From assembly GCA_016800925.1 (NCBI GenBank), contig JABCPU010000227.1:46166-110165 (forward strand): a stretch of DNA of 64,000 nt, read 5' to 3'. The position numbers and the translations under genes were made by a program. This stretch comes from Suillus spraguei. Taxonomy: Eukaryota; Basidiomycota; Agaricomycetes; Boletales; Suillaceae. Below are positions 1-12,538 of the stretch, in pieces. The notes below the pieces were generated by a model. The model saw nothing but the letters and a program-made list of their open reading frames with translations. It ran no database searches and was not told where the DNA came from. Positions within the stretch are counted from its first letter, which is position 1. Each line of letters begins with the position of its first letter.

Positions 1-388
1 CGTAATCAATATCATGACTTCGACCAGGTTGTACTTCAAGCAGGTCTTGATCAGGAAGTTAAAACCGGTAGGTGCTCGTTGTACTTCAATTGCAGTCCTT
101 GACGACGTGGTCCTGTCCCACAAGATACCCTGAAATAACCAGCAGTTGGAGTTACTTTCAAATGATTATGACACAGACGCTACACACGGTCCATGTGCAA
201 AGAAAATCCGGGTCCACCTGGGGGTCTTTGAGCCTCGCAAGGTCTCTAGCCATATAGTCGTCCAAGACATCACGGTTAACAGTATCAAAAGTTCGTTGGA
301 TTTCGATTTCGAGCGACTGCTCCCACTGTGCATAGGATTCTGCCATGATAGAAGGGTCATAGGGACCCTTGAATTGATTTGCTGACAT
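1..388 (-). CDS. Unrecognised protein, 5' part only (runs off the left edge)
   Basis: The first exon reads from an ATG at 388 down to 188 (67 residues, acidic, no membrane segment). It is followed by a GTGTGT donor at 187-186 and a TTTCAG acceptor ending at 130. The frame then stays open from 129 to the window edge, so the gene continues leftwards. The joined reading frame (about 109 residues visible) contains no motif I recognise. A further intron inside the second exon is possible. The join rests on frame continuity and splice consensus only. Confidence 0.45.
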
Positions 389-850
389 TTTTTGGTTAGT
401 GTTTGAAATCGTAAGTCGGGCGTTATCTGATAGAAACCGCTCGGACCCGTCGAAGATTGAAGTTGTTTGATGTTGCTTTGAAATAACCAGTGCTCCGAGT
501 CATAAACTCAGAGTGTCGGAGACATCGGAACACCAATCTGGGATCCCCAAGTACGTGTATTGCTACATCTCACCCGTGGACAACACGTAGACACCCAAGA
601 GGACACCCGAGGAGCACGAAACCAGGACGGTGCTACCAGCTGCGGCGTACTGTAGCTCCTTCGAACTGGGACTCTTCTCGATTTACATCGATGTCAGGTC
701 AAGAACACGAATATGTAGATGAATATACATTAAATACAAAAACAAGACATGCAAATGGACAGCATGATACGATTAATCTATCCTAAGATGTCACCATCAT
801 CGCGGATTAGTGTAATTATAAACAAGTTCGATTGCCCCGTCCCACTTGTG
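389..850. other. Intergenic, no gene seen
   Basis: This gap lies between the start of the left-edge gene and the stop of the PNS1-like gene. It should hold the promoter of the former and the 3' end of the latter. A 98-codon plus-strand ORF at 490-786 has no family resemblance, no splice context and unusual composition, so I do not call it. Confidence 0.5.
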
Positions 851-3552
851 TCAGAAAAGTCCTGAACCTGGGAAAAGTTGCGACTCTTCGCCGTGCTCAT
901 CATCTTCATCAAGGCTCTCGTCGTCCACTGAAGCGTGACCAGGCTCAGGGGAGAGATCATACCCATGGACTTGTGCTGCAGGTGCATCAAACCCTATAGG
1001 TTCATGTTCGAAAGGATCTATGTCTGCATCCGGTATGGTTGGCTGTATCGGCCGCACAGGTTGGACAGGTTGAATAGGGCGTGGTGCAGGTTTCGGAGAG
1101 GGAGGAGTATACTGTTGAGGTACATGGGGTGGGTTGGGCCGTGGAGGAGAGATGGCCGTTGGACGCTGCGCCCGAGTGGGAGATGCCTGTTCAGGCCTAC
1201 CCGATAACGGCGAGCGCGGCTGAGTCGGTGGAGCTACAGTCTGAGGTTGTGATCGAGCTGCAGTCCGAGGTTGTATCTCATATTCGAGCTGAGTGCAGTT
1301 ATGAGTAGTATTCCAAAGCTGATTCAAAATAAACTCACAGCAGTAAATACTTCCTCTCTGTGTCTCTCGCCCACATCCTTGTCAATACAGTAACACAAAT
1401 ACAGCGTATCAGCACTAGTGTGGCTCTGATTAGCAGGAGAATGTTGTACTGTTGATCAAGACATACACATCCTTGACTAGTCCTACGCAGAACAAGCCCA
1501 CCAGTGCGGTGACACCACCGGCAAGTAACGAGGCTCCCAACGCATAATCAGGTACGTTTAATGTGTGCGCCACAAAAAGATATGTCAAAAGGGCGAAGGG
1601 GAATGTCAACGTTAATGGTGCATAGGTAAGTATCCGCAATGGTGCTGAATGGCATGTCAGTTATGGTTGTGCGGACCACAAAGACGATACGCACGTTCAG
1701 TCTTGAATTTCTTGCGGTACCGACCTGCGCTAGCAGTCTCGACGGCCACAGTAAGAGCCCGGGCTCTTCTCGCGCTCACAAAGAAGGGGTCTCCGGTCAA
1801 CCCAGTATATACCAGCGCATACTTGCTCAAGGATGTTGTAACGCTCTCCAGATATGAGACTGCCATACCTGACCCAAATATTATAGGCTGACACCATGGA
1901 CGCAGTGCAAGCGGCAGATAAAGTGGAAGCCAGCGCAAGGCCAGAGTGAGGAGCCCTAGTAAGCGGATACCCGTGAGGATGAGCGCGCTGAGGACAATCG
2001 ATCCAAGAGATGGATATGCAGCCCGCATGAGAGCAGCATGAATGTTGTGCGTATCACTTGGTAGTGGAATTGGAACATCAGGGCTATGGTCATGAATAAA
2101 CAAGATAAGAACCGAGAAAAAAATAACGCTTACTCGGCAAAGTACCAAGCGCCGATAACACCCGCACAAGTCGTACGCAACATCCCCTTCGCGATGCCCC
2201 AGCTCCAAAGCCACACGCCGATCGCACCAAAAATCGCCCAGTTCGCCCATCCTTGAACATGCCCTTCTAGTGTCCCATTGGGTTCAAATACATAACCAAT
2301 CAAAAGGAGTCGGAAGATCAAGGTAATGAATGGTATAGATGCAACCAACATGGCAAGAAGCATCACGGGAGAGAGAGCGAGAAGGAAAGGATTTGCAATG
2401 AGAAGTTGTGTGGTAAGGTCAAGGATAGAGGAAGTTGAATGAATTTCTCGGGGTAAATTCACTAGGCGTCTGGCAGTGATGATGGAGAGAACGAGGGGTA
2501 CAAGCGAGAATAGTCGAAGACTAGACATCGTGATAAGCTTCCGCGATTAAAACAATTGAAAAGAATGCTCACCCAACTGTCTCACCCCAAGTTGGTTCTT
2601 GATCTCCATCCCACATGAAACTACCAACGAATGCCCAAATAGCAGAGATAAAAAGTGTAACTGGTATGAATACTGATGTTGCGATCATGACCGGACGAAC
2701 GAATATGCGCAGGAGGAAAACATGGACATATGCCACGAGAGCGCTCAGAAATGTCAATATGGTAAGCAAGGGTACTGTATGCAGGAGCGTTGTGTATGGG
2801 AGCGAGACCCTCCGTTCGTCTTCCTTGCGAGTCGTGCCAAAGAACAGTAGTAGAAAAGAAAAGAAAATGCATGCGGAAACACCTGTGCACCATAATATGG
2901 TCCAGTGCGAGTCATTAAACTTTCGTCGACTTCGAGTGATATGCCGCGGATCTGGCAAGGAGAATACGTCGATGGGGCGTGTGGTGCCATCCCTCGGCAG
3001 CAGTGACTCAGTCAGAGATAAGGAGACAGGTTCGCGAGCTCGTGAAGGTGGAGGCGGAGGAGGCTGGTGTCTAGCAGAGCGATTAGGCGTGAGTCTCGGT
3101 GATTCCATTGTTGGGCCAGGTGAACCAAGAGATGAGGGTGAAAGAGAGGGTGAAGGCGAGCGAATTCTTCGAGGGGGAGACGCTTGATGGGCAAGCCAGC
3201 CCTTTGGATAATCTTGGGACTCAGCTTGGCCATAGTCAGATGCCATCAATGGTATTGACTGAGAAGCATGATGAGAGGTCCCTGGAAGGTCATCCCCTTC
3301 GTCGAGGCGCAGATATGGGTCTTCGTCATCTATATCATGTGCTCGACTCTTGAAATTTCGACTTGAGAGTCTGCTTTCACGCAGATGAGGGTCGTCAACG
3401 TCGTCAACGTCTGTGTCATGATCATCACCTGCACGAGACCCTTCGTCGGTTGTGAATGAAAAGAATAAAGGCTGCGAAGAGGACAGACTCGATGCTGTAT
3501 TATGCTGCTGGGTCAAAAATTGTGAGGCGTACTGAGCGAAAGACTTTGCCAT
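851..3552 (-). CDS. pns1: PNS1 / choline-transporter-like (CTL, SLC44) membrane protein
   Basis: Exons complement(851..1288, 1339..1414, 1467..1644, 1695..2083, 2134..2520, 2573..3552) give 815 residues; every junction keeps phase with GT-AG signals. Residues 1-215 are a disordered Ser/Pro/Asp-rich cytosolic tail. Multi-pass membrane segments begin near 216-238 and 253-311 and continue through exons 2-5. Family landmarks are GVIGAWYF at the exon 2/3 boundary, the loop YALVYTGLTGDPFF in exon 3, and DTLYLCYCIDKD in the short exon 5. The last exon is a proline-rich tail ending in an acidic stretch. CTL/Pns1 proteins are plasma-membrane or Golgi proteins linked to choline or related solutes; yeast Pns1 itself has no settled substrate. 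The start is the first ATG of the long exon. Exact function is inferred from family only. Confidence 0.93.
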
Positions 3553-6500
3553 CGCTAGGCTACGTCCTCCTGAGTCACAGTATGCAAAGTTGGTGTGCTA
3601 TCGGAAGCTATGTGGCAGCTCTTGACCTGCGTTAAAAACCTGGTCCAAGGTGACTTGCGTAACCGTGGAAATAATTTTCTATATTTGGTTATTACAGTTG
3701 ATTATTCGGTGCTATTCTCCTAGTCATCTTCTGCTACATCTGCAGACTGCTTCTCAATCGTATGTCACAGGCGTAACCAAAGGCTCTTTGTGTCTGTGTA
3801 CTTGTATCGAAGATATATGTTGCACTATATCCAACAGTATCATCTTCAGATTGCAGATATGACAGGCCAGTATGAATTCATTGAAATTAAGACCGCTCAA
3901 GCAACAATAGATCTGCCAGTCATTGTCGTCATCTTCCTTTGCAACTGGATTATCAACCGCATCGCTAATAGTCTTGCTAACACTTCTCTGTACACGCTGG
4001 CCGCCTGGCCTTGAGTGGATTGCAAAACAAGTTCAAAATTCACAAGACGGTGTTCATAATAATTTGGATCGTTCGACGTCACATCCCAGCGAAATGCCAC
4101 TATATGCTGATAACAAGATTTAGAGAACACAGCAGACAATCCAATGATTTTGGCCAATTACTGGAGGGGCCACCAAAGGTGAGAAAAGCGCGCCATCACT
4201 CCCAGTGCACAAATGACAGGAGTATTTGAACAGGAAAGCTGGACCCCTGATGACATCCATTGATCTGTTTAAAAATACTTCGTCTTGCAAAGGGCGAGTG
4301 ATGAATTTGTCCGCGTAGATTTTCCGCCGCACCGCGTAGCCGAATCGATGAAGCTAGTTTACCACACCATCCTGCAGGAAGATAAATAGACAGCTTCCAA
4401 CCTGAAAGTAAGCACCTAGGGTTAGGAGTGTGAGGGCGTGTTGAATATTCATTGGTTGCACAGGTATCATTCATGTTGCGTGAGCGAATAGCATGTAGCA
4501 TCTTTCGGATAGCTTTATGTGGCATAAATTGAAACTGCAAGAAAACCTTCCATCGGATTCATCAGGTACACTTGGCAAAGCTGTGGCGTGGTGGTTTTGG
4601 GGGAGAGATCTCCAGCACAACGCTGTTACTGCCACACAAAATCTCAGAACCTGTGCCAATGATAACTTGTAGAAATGGGGTGACAGGCCTTCTCAGGATG
4701 GTCACTTGATCTACCACGCACTGGTACTGCTCCCTACCCTACTGCTTGCTACTTACAATTGTACGGAATTTTAACCCTTCTTCAAATGCGTAAAAGGACG
4801 GCGAAGAGCATCCACGTCTTTATACCCAGGTGATATCCAAGCCCGTCATGTGAGCTTTTCTTTGACGATATGGCCTCTTGCAGATACCCAAGTACTGACC
4901 CGGAACTCTTCAGGCTGCCCCATGGAGCGTTTGGCCACACTTGTCGTGAATACAAGTCGATCAACTACTATCCTCCAAGACGAGGCCAAGGCTCTTACCT
5001 CGGATGAAAAATACAAGCCCCTTTGACTCATAACATATCTACAGAACGAGGGTCACCTCCAAGCCTCGTACCCATCATCGCCAAACAGACTCCTACAATA
5101 CATGAAGCAGCGAGCTCAGCCGTTTTTAGTTTTACACGTCACAGTGTTCTCTCGAGCACTTCTTATTAATAAGTATGAATACAGAGTATGTTCGTACTTT
5201 AAATGTTGGTGAGATAAAACCTATAATATTTTCCGATAAGTATCAAATGCATACATGTTGTCTAAAAACCATCAATAGAAAGTCCTATCTTCTGCTAAAT
5301 GCGCCGCAGTAGTCAGGCGCACATAGCTCATCTCTGAAAAAGAACGACTGTCTTTCCTTCTATCAAACGACCTCACCTTAGTTTGAAGTAGGTATCAATC
5401 TAATTATAGTGAGCGGCCCGGATGACCGTCACTCCGCCCGGATCACTCCTTTGCTCGGATGTTAGTCTAGTACTACTTGCGCGGCTAACTTCAAGTACCT
5501 ACCGCCTGCTAAGTATTCTTGCAACACTGCACGGCTGAAGACACGAGAAACTTTGCGCCGAGGAATCTCATCAGACGCCTGCCGATAAAATAAATTTCAG
5601 TCACAAAATTAAAATCTTCACTTGCCTGCCACCCGGCCGCCTACTACTATTGTAAGCCTTGGTCAATCAAAACTTCGAGCGCCGATGGCTAATGATTGGC
5701 TCCAGCAGACGTCGTTGTGCAACCCTGATACCTATTTGAAAAAATCATGGGTGTTGTCAATGTCTGGCCTATTACAATCCAAGAGAGCTCGCCGGTCCTT
5801 CGAAACAAAAAGAAACACAATATAAACATGCCCGTACAGATTCACCAATTTTCCAACTGTCAAATCGGTAATGACACCGGTGAAGGCCCTCCTTGGTCAT
5901 GGTGAACCCATTCGGTTCAAACATTCATGTCCTACTTTGGCAAATGCAACTAATAGCGGATCTTGGTCGTCTGGGTAAGACCGCTTTAAGCTGGTGCTGG
6001 GACCTTGCAGGAAAGTGAAGAAGCACGTGAGTAGGGAGTATATGGGTATTGAGGGATGGCCAGTGAGTACTGAGTTGTCACTGCTGAATTTCGGCTCAAG
6101 ACTTGCAAGGATGATACGGGGGCATCATGAAACCATTTCATAGGCAGTCTCTTCATGATTGACATCTCTGCAGATCCGAGCAGCATGCTGCTTGCCACGA
6201 GCAAGTTATCAGATGATACGAAGACATAAAATTTACACAGGGTAGATCGTGGTCCATCCGACAGTGGTTATCTGGGAAGGTATTTACTCGTATGACTCAA
6301 ACCAACTTGCTGTGAAGTCAGGTGTGGAGAAAGCCCCGGAAGTGTCTGGGAGTTACTTTTGGTGGAGGGGACCACGCGGTGGGTTAGAGACGTATACAAC
6401 AGTGTTCTGGACAATCAGAAGACCAGACCAACCTGACCAGCCTCAGGTTCAGGTTCAGTTCAGTAGCGCCAGGATGATTGATGGTTTTGACACGTTGATG

Positions 6501-8751
6501 TTGGAGAGCTCCGTTCGAAGGGCACACAGATAGTGCCATCGGCCAGGGACTTTTAGTTTGACTGTGCTATCCTTGCCAGACTTACGACATTGCTAGGACA
6601 ACGCCATCATGCTCTGCGTCAACTCCTCGCCTCATTTGATGTCCAGATTCCCATCCTGCTCTACTCTCGCTTGATAGTAACTTCTCAGCCGGAGATAATC
6701 TGAAGACCTACATATGCAGCATGTCACAAATTTTGCTGGCGTCTAGCCTACACAAGAGTTGCAGCCCGGTGTGCATATTCATAGATGTGTCTTTTATGCA
6801 TCAAATTTCTCTTGCGAGACAGTAGGCCTCAAATCAACGCCTTGCTCGGGATATACTCAATCATTCAGTCCGCCCCGGCACCTCGCGCTGCTTCCATGCA
6901 CTGTAATCCAGCGATATTGCCTATAATATTTTCGCCCTTGGTCGTGCTGATATTTTCCTACAATCTACCCACCATGACTGCCTTCGAGCTACCCTCTTTC
7001 TTGCCTCTTACCGCACAGATGCAGTTTCTCTTGTTTGTGACGATGAGCTTTCTTCGCCCAGTAGTTCCCGGCTACATCTCCCTACTACCTCGCCGGTGCT
7101 CGTCAATACGAATTACCACCAAGTTCAGACCTAGTTCCTATCGAGAACGCAGTGAGTGTCAAATCACTATTTGCCGTTTCAAACTTATTCACATTTTATC
7201 AGTTTCAACCCACATCGGCAATACCACCATCGTATCCTCTGTCATCGCTCTCATAACTTTCACAGCCCGCGATGCACTCTATTGACTTCCGTTCAGGCAG
7301 GTATACATCGCACCCATCGTTGATATTCCTATCGCAGGCGTTCCACGTGATGATGATGGCTGGGAGCGCGATGAATACTTCAAGATTGGTCTTCCTACAC
7401 CGAATCGGGATTCACAACAGCAATACTAGGCAGCGTGGAGAACTGGCAACGGCCGCCTGCATTTCTGCTCTCACAGTGGCTTCGCGAGCATGACTGGGTG
7501 TTTTCACGCTGCGGCATAATCCGCCCACGAGCTTCTGCAGACCACAGGTCTTCAATCAAGTTCAATTTGAGGTCTAGATGGATTACATCCATGTGATTTT
7601 GAGAGTGCCCTTGGTACACGGAATCTAGCCAACACAAATTTTCATTGCGGTTATTGCCATGTCTATTTTTTTTCGGTCTCCTTACGCAGTTATTTCGTCT
7701 TCTCTCTCGCAGCTCCTCAACGAATACGAGGTGTTTAGAAGACACCGCAAAACGCGAGCTGACGGATAACGCCATCCGTTGGCCGTGCTGTGCTTCTGTG
7801 GCACTGATCAGGGCTGGTAAGTCTGAACCCTGCGCCACACAGCGCATCAGAATCGCATTTCCTGATCGCTGCAGTCGATTTTAAAGGTCCAATGTAAAGA
7901 GATGTAACGGATACAGCTTGTACCGAGTATGCCGGTTTGGGAGGTTATCTGGGCGGTGAGTTTGGACGCGTCATCCACTCACATGCATTGAGTCTCTCTT
8001 GATGAACAGGATGCGCCACATTCTATAATTGCATCAACATTCCATCGAATACGTGGCGTCGTGCCACTTGCATCTGTAAGCCTGCCGCTGACCTCTGACC
8101 TTGTCCTTTATCCTTCGTCTGCCTGGAGGCAGCTACGCATACTTTTTTGGGGTGCAAGGAAAAGAAATGACTTCTTCCTGTCCGCGGTGAGTCATCCCTT
8201 GATGCTGATCACCGCGGTGCCAGCACCGACCGTAAGGTAGTTATCATATGCGCATTCAAACAAGCCCGTCACCTACGGAGTCTAGTGCTTACCACAGACG
8301 GATCAAGCAGAATAAAGACGTGTCGTAGCAGAGGTCAGAAGCTGCATAACGTGATTACAGCGCGAGTCTTCTTCGGGTTCGTAGTAGGCCACGCGTTGGG
8401 ATTACGGAACTGTACCTTCACGGGAAAGAAAAAAGAATGTTGGCAAGCGCACATTATCTGGGTGTTACTTGACGGACCCTTTTGATGCGCAAGGCAAAAT
8501 TTTCGGCCAGGCCAACTGTTTGCCGATATGTCATTAACTAGGGTTGCGTGCAGTGTGAGTGTTCAAGTTCAAGCTTGATCCATGGCTCTTCCATTATATG
8601 GCGGTGTAAAGAAGGGCGTGTTGCAATCAGCTTGAAGCCAGCAGCACACACTATAAGTAGACGCTGCGTACCACAGCCTAGCATGGCTTTTTATGCAGAA
8701 CCTTGAAAATTGAGAGATCGAAAACAATGTACCACATATGTAACTTTTTTT
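3553..8751. other. 5.2-kb region without a recognisable gene
   Basis: No reading frame here shows a known family motif. Short open stretches on both strands (for example 6249-6533 plus, 6785-7285 plus, 7395-7847 minus) lack consistent splice context. Around 6960-7440 and 7480-7560 on the plus strand several short open pieces in different frames sit next to GTGAGT-like and CAG-like sites, so a degenerate multi-exon gene is possible, but I could not assign it. The right end of the region should hold the 3' flank of the candidate gene at 8752. Confidence 0.4.
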
Positions 8752-10404
8752 TTATAAACCACTGATCAGAAGATGCATTCTGATCTTCTCAATGTAAACA
8801 CGCGGACGAGCGCCTCTGCGGCAATCCCAAAGTGGCAAAACCTCGACGGGTCTCACGTACTGCGAAAGCAACGCGGGAAGAAAAGTGACAGAGAATGTAA
8901 TGAGACTCACGAAATGAAAGAGATAGGCCCACAAGTCTATCTTCGTCGAGCGCCTTGGCCATGAAGTTATCACGATGTCCGCGGGTTGGTCCAGCCACTC
9001 GTTATAAATGAACAGTACTTCCTCGAGTCGAGAGTCGCCCCGCGATCGCACAAGATTGGCTATCCGTCAAGTGAGATGAGTGAAACTGAATGAAGGAGTC
9101 TTCGATGAGATGCATGCGTTGTTGGTCTGTCTTGAATGAAGCTCTCCCCCAGTCGTATCTCAGGAGGAGAGCGGTAGATGCCAACGTTTGTGCGATCGAA
9201 TTTGATAGACCCGAAAGGAAGAGATGATCCGCTTCAATCAGAGGTATAGGCTGCTATTAGGTATATACAAAGGTACAGTGATTCGGGATCTAGCGAAATG
9301 AAATAGATAGGAGACTGTGAAACGTCTTCAAGACACAAGAGATAATCGCTGGGCAAAGGGAAATCGATGAGATTGCGGGCAGAAGCGCGAGTAATTAGAT
9401 TCACCGAGGTCGCATGGATGATCTAGAACAAAGGAGGGGAAGAGACGAAGGATGTCAGGTGTGATATAGTGAAGGGCAGTACGTCTGTGGATGCTAACAC
9501 CACCCACCCATTTGATGCCTCTCTTCGATAATGAGAGGTAAGCAATATGACAATGGAATGACACAAGCATTATGATCAAGCCTGCAAGGGCAAGCCTTGT
9601 GTAGAACCATGTACTGCCCATGATGGGATAGATACCAAATCCGTCGTGGAAGTAAAGTGGGGCCCTTCAGTACTCCGCTCTACCAGTCTCATTAACTTGC
9701 CTCCAGTCTCTAATTCAACACAGGAACACAGGAATCCGGTGCTGAGCAGGGAAAGCTCCACACCTCACCAAAACCTTGAGGTGCTCATAACAAGAAGCCT
9801 TCTCTTCCTCGCTAGATGCAACTACCGTTTTGAGTACCAGGGCGATGGAGCGTATTGCCACCGCGGCGCGGCTCGGTTAAGCAGATGAGCGGATTCCATA
9901 TAAAGAATGGATGATAAAGCACGGACGAAGCATCTATCGGATAGATAGCGAAGAGAATTATCTCGGGATCATGTGTTATCTTATCAGGATCCGGGTCGGG
10001 AAATGCTCGCACCAGAGAAAGAGATTCGAGGTCACTAGAAGTAAAGGTGAAAATGAAGTGAAAACAACTCGCGGGGAAGTCAGAGGCGCTGCTAAAAACT
10101 CACCTTTCGAGTGAGGACTGATGGACGCCGATCAGACTCATCTGGCGAATGACCCGGATACAGAAAAGAGGTATCACTTACCACATAAAATAGGATGCGC
10201 AGCCGTGTTTGAGCTGGAGATAACTGATGAAGCAAAAGACCGAACGCATTGCAGAGGGCGTGCGGGCTCGACCCTGGATTTACCCATCCAGATACGTTTG
10301 AAGATTGGATATCCCAGCGGGTAGCACATCAGGCAGAGTGACAGCATGAATTGAAGCAGCCGTAGCTGTTGCGGTGATGTTACGTCGAAGGTTGACGGGT
10401 GCAA
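8752..10404 (-). other. Possible multi-exon membrane-protein gene (unassigned)
   Basis: The minus strand shows a run of open pieces separated by plausible fungal introns. One is a piece near 9550-9640 with a strong hydrophobic helix (LALAGLIIMLVSF). Next is a continuation after a CTAG acceptor near 9424, then a piece around 9120-9240 (core TALLLRYDWGRASFK). Last is a piece at 8950-9050 ending before GTGAGTC, with a terminal 35-residue exon whose stop is at 8752. An upstream open piece at 10174-10404 also ends at a GTAAGT donor. The pieces look coding and share the strand, but I recognise no family and could not fix the start or all junctions. Confidence 0.3.
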
Positions 10405-11638
10405 GAAGCCGTTAGAAGGCTAGACGTTGGAAGGATGACACAATGTACGCATGTATGAGCAGCGGATAGTTGGATAAATGAGAGGTAATGTGTCCAAATG
10501 CAAAGGTAAATCACGGAAAGTCGGAAGGCTGGGCCGGCGCAACGTTTGAGGGTTCATCCCACAGGTACGACGCGTGTGGGGTAGGAGAAACGATATCAGT
10601 ATGCAATCCCGTTGGGTTGTGATAGGAACAAGAGACCACGCGCCTTCCGACTCTTTGTTTTACGTTCGTTTTCTGAGGAGGGTCACCCACGCCACGTCGG
10701 CGACCATACCCGTTCTAAGACTTCCATTGAGTCGTGTCTGGTTTAGCGCAGAAAAAAGCTTCGCTTGATGAAGCGACGTGTCTGGAGGAAAAGATAAGAC
10801 TAGCCATACAATTGCGCCACATCGGATCGGGTCTCACGTATGCAGTTTGGATATCGGATGACCATTGCTGTAATATACACAAATCTGGTGATCATCGCAC
10901 AAATACAGCAACCTGGAAGGATTGCGTGCACTCAGCATTGGTACTCATCCATGAGAGAATGGTACTTTTGTCTAATCGAGAGAGAGATAAGAACTTGTCA
11001 TACGAGCCTTGTTGTTTGCAGCATGACAGCAGAGGACGGCGGCATGAGGTGAGAAGTACGGCAAGTGCCGGTCTAGGCCGACGGAGCACTTCCTGAGACA
11101 CTCCAAATAAGATACGGTCATTTCATTGTCATTCTCCTCTGCTACGTATAGTATCCATGCTGCTCCTCCTTCGCTCCCTAATTGCAACTTCTTCGCTTTC
11201 TTTCTGTCGTAATCCAATTCTTCTCAGCCCCACAGCCGCTTTTGCGGTAAGTCCCACCCGGGGATGTAGATAGATGAATAGATACCTAGTCCCTATAGAA
11301 ATGTGAATGCATGATTGTTGCATAGATGTCCATTGCGCGTGCGAAAGCAAATTGAAAACGATGCGAAAATAAGAAAATGCCGAAGAATGAAAATGCAAAT
11401 GTGAATGGTTGCGCGAGTTGGGTCGTGCTTGCAAGAAAGTGCCGCCAAAAAGCAAAGTAGGAAAATGTGGCGTCGAATTCGAGAATAATATGTGCGCACG
11501 CACGGGTGCTATGCACGACGTGTCCCGCTGGGTATCGGGGTATGCAAAGTTGCGACCCTCGGCGACATGCGCTCAAAAGAGGAAAGCATATACATTTCGC
11601 TGGCGCGCTGCTGTAATGGCATAAAATGGGTGGCGCAT
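10405..11638. other. Intergenic, no gene seen
   Basis: Several overlapping 60-120-codon ORFs occur on both strands without splice context or family motifs. A possible 5' part of the candidate gene at 8752-10404 could lie here, but nothing supports a specific exon. Confidence 0.35.
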
Positions 11639-12538
11639 TTAGCCGGACATTCTCCGCTGAATTCTACGTTTAGTCCGAAATAGACTAAAGCGCAGGCTCA
11701 GTGTGAATGCGTGCCACTGACGGCGAATAGTGTGTCCACACGTAGGTCTACAAGCACATGGTCAGTTATTGAAACACGATTCAACTCGGAATATAACTCA
11801 CGTCCAGTCACTGTCAGCTGCAAGAGGTTGGGGTGGGATATGATGATTCTCAGGATAAGTCTCCTTCTCGCTCTGAGAAATTTTCTCAGGAGACTTCGAT
11901 CGCATGATGAAGCACTTCTCCTTGAGAGGTGCACGTTCTTGGTGATCTAGCTGCTCATCTTCATCTTCAACTTCGGCAAGATTTCTCGACTCATACGACG
12001 AAGGCTCGTCGTAGGGGTAGTAAGCAGGGGAAGCGTAGTAGGCGGAAGTGGATGGCCGCCTCCGTTGCTTCTCGATAGATGCACGTCTCTGGTAGATCTC
12101 CTCATCTTCCTCTCCATCACTCTCGTCTACACATGTCTGCTCCCAACTGGGTTTAGAGTGCGGATGGCCAAATGTGGGGAAGTCGCGGAAATCAGGATCA
12201 TGAAGGTCGCCGTGATGATCAACATAGACCTGTCTGATCGCAGTTCGTGACCCTATTGCCTTTAGGGCCGTTTGGTGAGACGGCGATGCGTATGCTGGGT
12301 CAAGGAGGCGCGCAATGTCAGAAGCACGAGTTGATGGAGAATATGGGCGATGTGCAGTAAACGGATTGACGCTAAAATGTTGTGAGGGCGGGGAGGGAGA
12401 ACGTTTGCGTCTGAGACGATGTCTTTCGATTGGTGGTGGAGATGAGACGCTGAGTGATGTGGATGCGGAGTCATACGATGCCATGGTTGATATTGGATCG
12501 AATTGGGTTGTACTGGTAATAACGCGGGGCATGTCCAC
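11639..12538 (-). CDS. Conserved-looking hypothetical protein with disordered N-terminus and basic C-terminus
   Basis: Exons complement(11639..11747, 11802..12538) give 281 residues. The 54-nt intron has a GTGAGT donor, an internal CTGAC branch-point-like motif and a TAG acceptor. Without the splice the frame stops at once; with it the protein gains a 36-residue basic tail (THTIRRQW-like core, then LSLRFSLFRTKRRIQR). Exon 1 is rich in Ser, Pro, Tyr and acidic runs and predicts as mostly disordered. A second in-frame ATG at 12484 (MASYDS) is an alternative start. I do not recognise a named family. The arginine-rich end could be a nucleic-acid- or membrane-binding segment, but that is inference. 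Confidence 0.75.

Noticed and set aside
2615..3187. 190-codon plus-strand ORF
   Set aside because: Antisense shadow of the PNS1-like first exon.
6900..7560. Possible oxidase- or P450-like exons
   Set aside because: Short open pieces resemble coding sequence, but no cofactor or active-site motif could be read in any frame.
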